Below are positions 1-5,461 of a stretch of 5,461 bases of DNA, in pieces. A program made the translations under genes and the position numbers. Position 1 is the first letter of the stretch, and each line of letters begins with the position of its first letter. Under the pieces are notes generated by a model. That model ran no database searches. It saw only the letters and a program-made list of their open reading frames with translations, and was not told the origin of the DNA. Location of the stretch: contig JAKLLI010000296.1 in the NCBI GenBank assembly GCA_023150195.1, positions 1-5,461 on the forward strand, written 5' to 3'. The stretch comes from Azonexus sp. (GTDB taxonomy: Bacteria > Pseudomonadota > Gammaproteobacteria > Burkholderiales > Rhodocyclaceae).

Positions 1-1
1 A

Positions 2-49
2 GTAGAGATTGAGATTCGCAAACCCAACCTTACCGGAGTTCTCCGATGA
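2..49 (+). CDS. C-terminal tail of an unidentified upstream gene (partial)
   Basis: A frame open from the left edge encodes 15 residues ([15 protein letters not shown]) and stops at TGA 47-49. The codons look ordinary (GAG ATT GAG ATT CGC AAA CCC), unlike the low-complexity frames next to it. The stop overlaps the ATG at 46 that opens the truncated dtd frame, but that ATG need not be a real start. Fifteen codons are too few to name a family, and the call rests on reading quality alone. If real, this gene is unrelated to dtd by anything I can see, because no part of the missing dtd N-terminus is present here. It could equally be chance open frame. Confidence 0.3.
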   Translation, partial: VEIEIRKPNLTGVLR

Positions 50-453
50 CCTCCCGATCGCGCCCGCCGTGGGTGCCCTGCAGGGCACCCACGGCAAACC
101 CCAAACCCTCAGCTCTTACACCACTCCGCGGGACACCGCCCAAGCTGCTGCGCTTACGGCTGTTTGCTGACAAACAGGGCATCATGAATCGCAACCTGTT
201 GGAAAGCGGGGGAGAACTGCTGGTGGTGTCGCAATTCACGCTGTATGCGTCGGTGCGTAAGGGAAATCGGCCATCGTGGAGTCGAGCGGCCAAAGGTAGC
301 GAATCCGGACCCTTGTTTTCACGATTTGTGGATGCGCTTTCAGCAGCCTGCGGTCGACCCGTTGCGACCGGCATTTTTGGTGCTGACATGGCGGTGTCGC
401 TGGTTAATGATGGCCCGGTAACTTTGTGCATTGACTCCAAAGATCCGGAATAA
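46..453 (+). pseudogene. dtd: D-aminoacyl-tRNA deacylase, 5'-truncated
   Basis: Dtd hydrolyses D-aminoacyl-tRNAs (and mischarged glycyl-tRNA) in the cytoplasm, keeping D-amino acids out of translation. The open frame encodes 135 residues. From about residue 33 (base 142) it matches the family: [14 protein letters not shown] corresponds to E. coli Dtd from about residue 50, followed by the catalytic SQFT motif (residues 62-65), [14 protein letters not shown], and the Gly-cisPro motif in NDGPVT (121-126). Residues 1-32 are Pro/Arg-rich, include the palindrome, and do not resemble the family's N-terminal strands; about 47 native residues are absent. Dtd is usually near 145 residues, so the similar length is a coincidence of the open frame. 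Both active-site motifs survive, but the missing N-terminal part contributes to the fold and dimer, so I expect no function. It ends 10 bp before the convergent TraX gene. Confidence 0.85.
66..95. repeat. Perfect 30-bp palindrome (15-bp arms, no spacer)
   Basis: Bases 66-80 (GCCGTGGGTGCCCTG) are the exact reverse complement of bases 81-95, centred on a PstI-like CTGCAG. Neither side has a T-run, so it is not a standard Rho-independent terminator, although it lies 16 bases after the stop at 49 and could still fold as an RNA hairpin. Its GTGGGTGC/GCACCCAC core resembles the hairpin repeats scattered in many proteobacterial genomes (REP- or MITE-like); this is recalled resemblance and not a database match. 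It lies in the part of the frame that does not align with dtd, close to the breakpoint. Confidence 0.85.
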
Positions 454-463
454 ACGCTGAGGC

Positions 464-1171
464 TTAAGTCAGGAAAAGCGTGGTTTTGAGCAGGGCGATT
501 ATCGCCAGATGCAGCGGGTAAACCCAGTAAAGCGCGTTACGCCACCGTGGAAAGGGCAGCTTGCATCGCGAGATGGCCAGGATAGGTAGAATGGCTGCAA
601 ATGCCCAGGCCGTCGTATTCACCCAACTGATCCACAACATGCTGGCCAGGAAGGCCAGAAAGCGCCAGCGATCAGGCCAACGGAGCAGCGCCCAGCTGCT
701 GACCATCAAGGCACTCCCGGCCCAGCCGTAATCGATGACCAGGCCGCTCAGCGCAAACAGCAGCAGGGCCAGCCAGCGGTGACTAACGCGGCGGGTTTCG
801 AGCAAGCCGATGAGGGCCACACCAACGGCCAGTGTCGTCAGGACATTGAGCGGAAGCCAGCCGACCTGGGCGTAATTCAGCGCCCGGTAAGGTAATTCGG
901 CGATCACCAGACAAGGCAGCAGGCGGCCGAGAATGCGCAGCACCAGGCGGGTATCGCCGGGCGTCTGACGTGCGAGGTTGCTGGCCAGTAGCCAGACGAA
1001 GATAGGCAGGGCCAGACGGCCGGCAATGAAGAGCACCGGGTAACGCGAATTCAGCAAAAACAAATTGACGTGGTCAGCCATCATCATCGCCACGGCAAAC
1101 CACTTGAGGATTTCCATGTTGCCGGATGACAGATCACCGGCACGGCTCAGACAGGCGCGAAGACAGTTCAT
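464..1171 (-). CDS. TraX-family integral membrane protein (putative acyltransferase)
   Basis: This 235-residue protein is strongly hydrophobic, with about seven membrane helices. Family marks are the opening MEILKWFAVAMMMADHVNL (residues 19-37, with the Asp33-His34 pair), the GRLALPIF motif (51-58) and the closing YWVYPLHL segment, all typical of TraX proteins. F-plasmid TraX N-acetylates pilin; chromosomal homologues mostly have no known substrate, so acyl transfer to an envelope component is inference. I chose ATG 1171 because its ATGA overlaps the stop of the preceding gene, suggesting translational coupling. A TTG at 1192 would add seven residues, and ATG 1117 would start exactly at the family's usual N-terminus; no clear ribosome binding site decides between them. 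It is the last gene of the leftward operon. No pilin, relaxase or other conjugation gene is nearby, so the gene symbol traX is not warranted. Confidence 0.8.
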   Translation of the reverse strand: MNCLRACLSRAGDLSSGNMEILKWFAVAMMMADHVNLFLLNSRYPVLFIAGRLALPIFVWLLASNLARQTPGDTRLVLRILGRLLPCLVIAELPYRALNYAQVGWLPLNVLTTLAVGVALIGLLETRRVSHRWLALLLFALSGLVIDYGWAGSALMVSSWALLRWPDRWRFLAFLASMLWISWVNTTAWAFAAILPILAISRCKLPFPRWRNALYWVYPLHLAIIALLKTTLFLT

Positions 1172-1806
1172 GGCGTAACCCGGTTCGTGCAACTGCCCGG
1201 CGGAAAATCAATGTCGGCAAGCCGCTGGCCATCCCGATCCAGATATCGGAAACGCACAGTAATGGCATTGGCTAGTAAGCGGACCTGCCAGGGATCATCG
1301 CAAAGTGGGCGTGTCAGCGCTTCACGTGCCGTAGTGACGAATATTTCGGGCTGGATTTGCGCGCGGGAAACGGTCTTCAAGGTCGTCCTGTAGATCCATA
1401 GCCGGCCGATGCCCAGGATCGTTTCAGCACGCACATTGCCCGCTTGATCGGCCGGCAAGGCAAGGTTGGCAAGCTGCATCGCCCGCCGGGCTTCCCGTTC
1501 GAATTGCGCCACGTGATAAACCGCGGGCACATGCAATAGCAACAAGGTCAGACTGACCAAGCCCGCCAATCGATAGCCCCAGGCCGAAAGCGAGGGTGCC
1601 GCATGCCAGCATGCCCGAAGCGCCAGTACGCCATAGCTGAAAGCCAGAAAATAGCCGCCCTGAATACAGGCTGTCAGCCAAAGCGCGGCGTCCAGATCGG
1701 GACGAAAGCCGCGCAGCAGAAAGAAAATGGCTTCGAACAGGCCGTTGACCGGCAGAAAGAAACCGAGCCAGTAAAAACGTTTTCCGGACACGAAAGGTAC
1801 AGACAT
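1168..1806 (-). CDS. Membrane protein of unknown function, three helices plus C-terminal domain
   Basis: I do not recognise a named family. The 212-residue protein has three likely membrane helices at about 12-32, 41-63 and 77-100, then a soluble part of about 110 residues. Positive charges (Lys9, Arg10; Arg64, Arg79) suggest the N-terminus is cytoplasmic, which puts the C-terminal domain in the periplasm. That domain ends in a pattern of the form C-x5-R-LL-(A/G)-x3-V-x-(Y/F)-x-Y-x-D-x-D-G, closing with a second Cys (Cys169 and Cys206), which could form a disulfide. Small periplasmic proteins with a similar Cys-bounded YxYxDxxG ending are common in proteobacteria (recalled pattern, unsearched). 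It starts 13 bp after the response regulator stop, with no good ribosome binding site, and its TGA overlaps the TraX start. A role in anchoring, sensing or export is open. Confidence 0.75.
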   Translation of the reverse strand: MSVPFVSGKRFYWLGFFLPVNGLFEAIFFLLRGFRPDLDAALWLTACIQGGYFLAFSYGVLALRACWHAAPSLSAWGYRLAGLVSLTLLLLHVPAVYHVAQFEREARRAMQLANLALPADQAGNVRAETILGIGRLWIYRTTLKTVSRAQIQPEIFVTTAREALTRPLCDDPWQVRLLANAITVRFRYLDRDGQRLADIDFPPGSCTNRVTP

Positions 1807-1819
1807 CTGCGCGCGGCGC

Positions 1820-2883
1820 TTAGTCCTTGGGTTCGATCAGTACGGCGGGGTAGCCTTTGGGATCGTGTTGATGGGTATAGATTTCCTTGATTTGAAATTC
1901 AAGGTCAGTTAGCGCCCCGTTTTCATCAGCGTAAATTTCCTTGATGCGAAGAATTTCAGGCAAGGCGGCTTCGAAGGCCTGCATCAATTGCGGATCGAAA
2001 TGCAGCCCACTTTGTGATCGCATATAAGCCAGGGCCTCGTTCAATGGCATGGCCTTTTTATAAGGACGCACCGATACCAGCGCATCAAACACGTCGGCGA
2101 TGGCCACAATGCGGCCTTCGAGCGGAATTGCGTTGCCCTTGAGCCCCAGCGGATAACCGCTGCCATCCCATTTTTCGTGGTGCGACAGGGCGATAATGCG
2201 CGCGGTTTCCAGCAACTCGTTTTCGTGTTTGCCAATGATTTCGGCTCCCATGATCGGGTGTTGGTGCATGATCGCCCATTCTTCGGCATTCAGCTTCCCC
2301 GGTTTGAGCAGAATGGCATCGGGTATGCCGATTTTGCCGATATCGTGCATGGGCGCGGTGTTGAAAATGGTTTCGCTGGCTTCGTCACCCAGGCCGTGAG
2401 CGTGCGCAATCAGGCGTGCATAGTGGCTCATGCGCAAGACGTGGTTGCCGGTTTCGTTGTCCTTGAACTCTGCTGCGCGCCCCAGGCGGCGAATGATTTG
2501 CTGGCGGGTCGTCCGCGCCAGCACGATGGGCGGGCTGACCGGTTTGGTGATGTAGTCCACGGCACCGGTTTCAAACCCCCGCCGCTCATCTTCGGTGGTG
2601 GTCATGGCCGTCACGAAAATGATCGGAATCCTGCGTCGGTCGGGATTGGCCTTCACCCGCCGACAGATTTCCAGGCCGCTCAGGCCGGGCATCATGATGT
2701 CGAGCAGGATGAGGTCGGGCGGTTCATCGGAATAGATGATCTTGAGCGCCTTTTCGCCCGAGGTCGCGACGCGGATGCGGTAGTTGTCCGCCAAAATGTC
2801 GCTGAGGACATCGATGTTATCTGGCGTGTCGTCGACAACCAGAATGCTCTGTTTTGGCAGCAACGTATTGGGTGGGCTAGGAC

Positions 2884-2887
<4 letters not shown>
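1820..2887 (-). CDS. REC-HD-GYP response regulator, cyclic-di-GMP phosphodiesterase
   Basis: This 355-residue cytoplasmic protein has a receiver domain (about 14-130) with acidic pair Asp19/Asp20, phospho-acceptor Asp63 (LLDIMMPG), Thr93 and Lys115. It is followed by an HD-GYP domain (about 133-310). The metal and catalytic residues all appear present: Glu145, His149, His181-Asp182 ([10 protein letters not shown]), His210, His236-His237 and Asp265, with the GYP signature in [11 protein letters not shown] (236-246). The Glu145/His149 pair matches the trinuclear-iron type described for Persephonella PmGH. Such proteins hydrolyse c-di-GMP towards GMP, lowering its level when the receiver is phosphorylated. 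The usual coiled linker between the domains is missing: PPIVLAR runs directly into [17 protein letters not shown] 45-residue tail repeats IKEIY (315-319, 333-337). Its ATG overlaps the kinase stop (ATGA), implying coupled translation and making it the likely phosphorelay target. Confidence 0.95.
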
Positions 2888-5335
<2,448 letters not shown>

Positions 5336-5355
<20 letters not shown>

Positions 5356-5461
5356 CGAATAGCCTTGTAAGCACGATGCCGAGTGGGTTTGACGGCTTGT
5401 CGCGTTCGCGAGAAATGTCGATTTGGCCGAACCCACTCAAGAGTTCGTGCGACCAGATCAA
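5336..5461 (-). CDS. C-terminal tail of an unidentified gene (partial)
   Basis: A leftward frame is open from the right edge for 41 codons and ends at TAA 5338-5336. It contains [17 protein letters not shown] and ends [14 protein letters not shown]. The composition is that of a real soluble protein: charged turns followed by an amphipathic helix at the end. The competing kinase-frame reading of the same bases ([14 protein letters not shown] and so on) looks like noise. I cannot assign a family. Its stop lies about a dozen bases before recognisable PAS homology starts in the kinase frame, and ATG 5355 falls within it with a 20-bp overlap. Either the broken kinase is now translated behind this gene, or the two were joined by a rearrangement or assembly error. 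Confidence 0.5.
5363..5366 (-). promoter_or_regulatory. Possible weak ribosome binding site for the kinase frame
   Basis: AAGG on the minus strand lies seven bases before the ATG at 5355-5353. It is the only reason to prefer that start over GTG 5436. It also lies inside the tail of the upstream reading frame, so it may be accidental. Confidence 0.25.

Noticed and set aside
66..95. Palindrome as a standard Rho-independent terminator
   Set aside because: No T-run follows the stem on either strand, and the hairpin has no natural loop.
464..1171. TraX homologue as evidence for a conjugative plasmid or integrative element
   Set aside because: No relaxase, pilin, coupling protein or type IV secretion gene is present, and TraX-family proteins are common in chromosomes.
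1878..1945. Short direct repeat (ATTTCCTTGAT twice, about 53 bp apart) as a regulatory or mobile repeat
   Set aside because: It encodes the repeated IKEIY in the tail of the response regulator and is best explained as coding sequence.
5381..5438. 9-bp inverted repeat (GAGTGGGTT / AACCCACTC, 40-bp spacer) with a nested TCGCG-TT-CGCGA; considered as a mobile-element end or small RNA
   Set aside because: It falls inside a convincing reading frame, the arms are short and the loop is long. I found no matching terminal repeat at the left end of the block and no target duplication.

Overview
The base and codon usage (GC-rich, roughly 58-60% by eye) and the protein types suggest a beta- or gammaproteobacterium. 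The PAS/hybrid-kinase sequence style makes Rhodocyclales-like Betaproteobacteria my best guess, but no marker gene settles it.

Layout. The left end (1-141) holds what looks like the last 15 codons of a rightward gene (stop at 47-49) and a perfect 30-bp palindrome (66-95). Next comes a rightward D-aminoacyl-tRNA deacylase gene (dtd) that has lost the codons for about its first 47 residues; recognisable homology starts near 142 and ends at 453. Converging on it, with a 10-bp gap, is a tightly packed leftward set of four genes. Read in transcription order they are a hybrid histidine kinase (5355 to 2884), a REC-HD-GYP response regulator (2887 to 1820), a three-helix membrane protein of unknown function (1806 to 1168), and a TraX-family membrane protein (1171 to 464). 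Two of the three internal joints are ATGA stop/start overlaps and the third is 13 bp, so the set is almost certainly one operon. The far right end (5461-5336, leftward) carries the tail of another reading frame, which stops just where recognisable kinase homology begins.

How the genes fit together. The kinase carries a partial PAS domain, HisKA, HATPase, two receiver domains and an HPt domain, so it holds a complete His-Asp-His relay. Its natural outlet is the receiver of the next gene, whose HD-GYP domain keeps all the residues expected of a cyclic-di-GMP phosphodiesterase. The two membrane proteins at the end of the operon may be outputs or accessories of this signalling pair. That role is inferred from position only.

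Most notable: both end genes of the block (dtd and the kinase) lack their 5' portions, and each broken end abuts the 3' end of an apparently unrelated reading frame pointing inward. The window therefore looks like a fragment of about 5.2 kb joined between two convergent genes, or an assembly artefact of the same shape. No transposase, tRNA, rRNA or CRISPR array is seen. There is no gene-free stretch over 300 bases.
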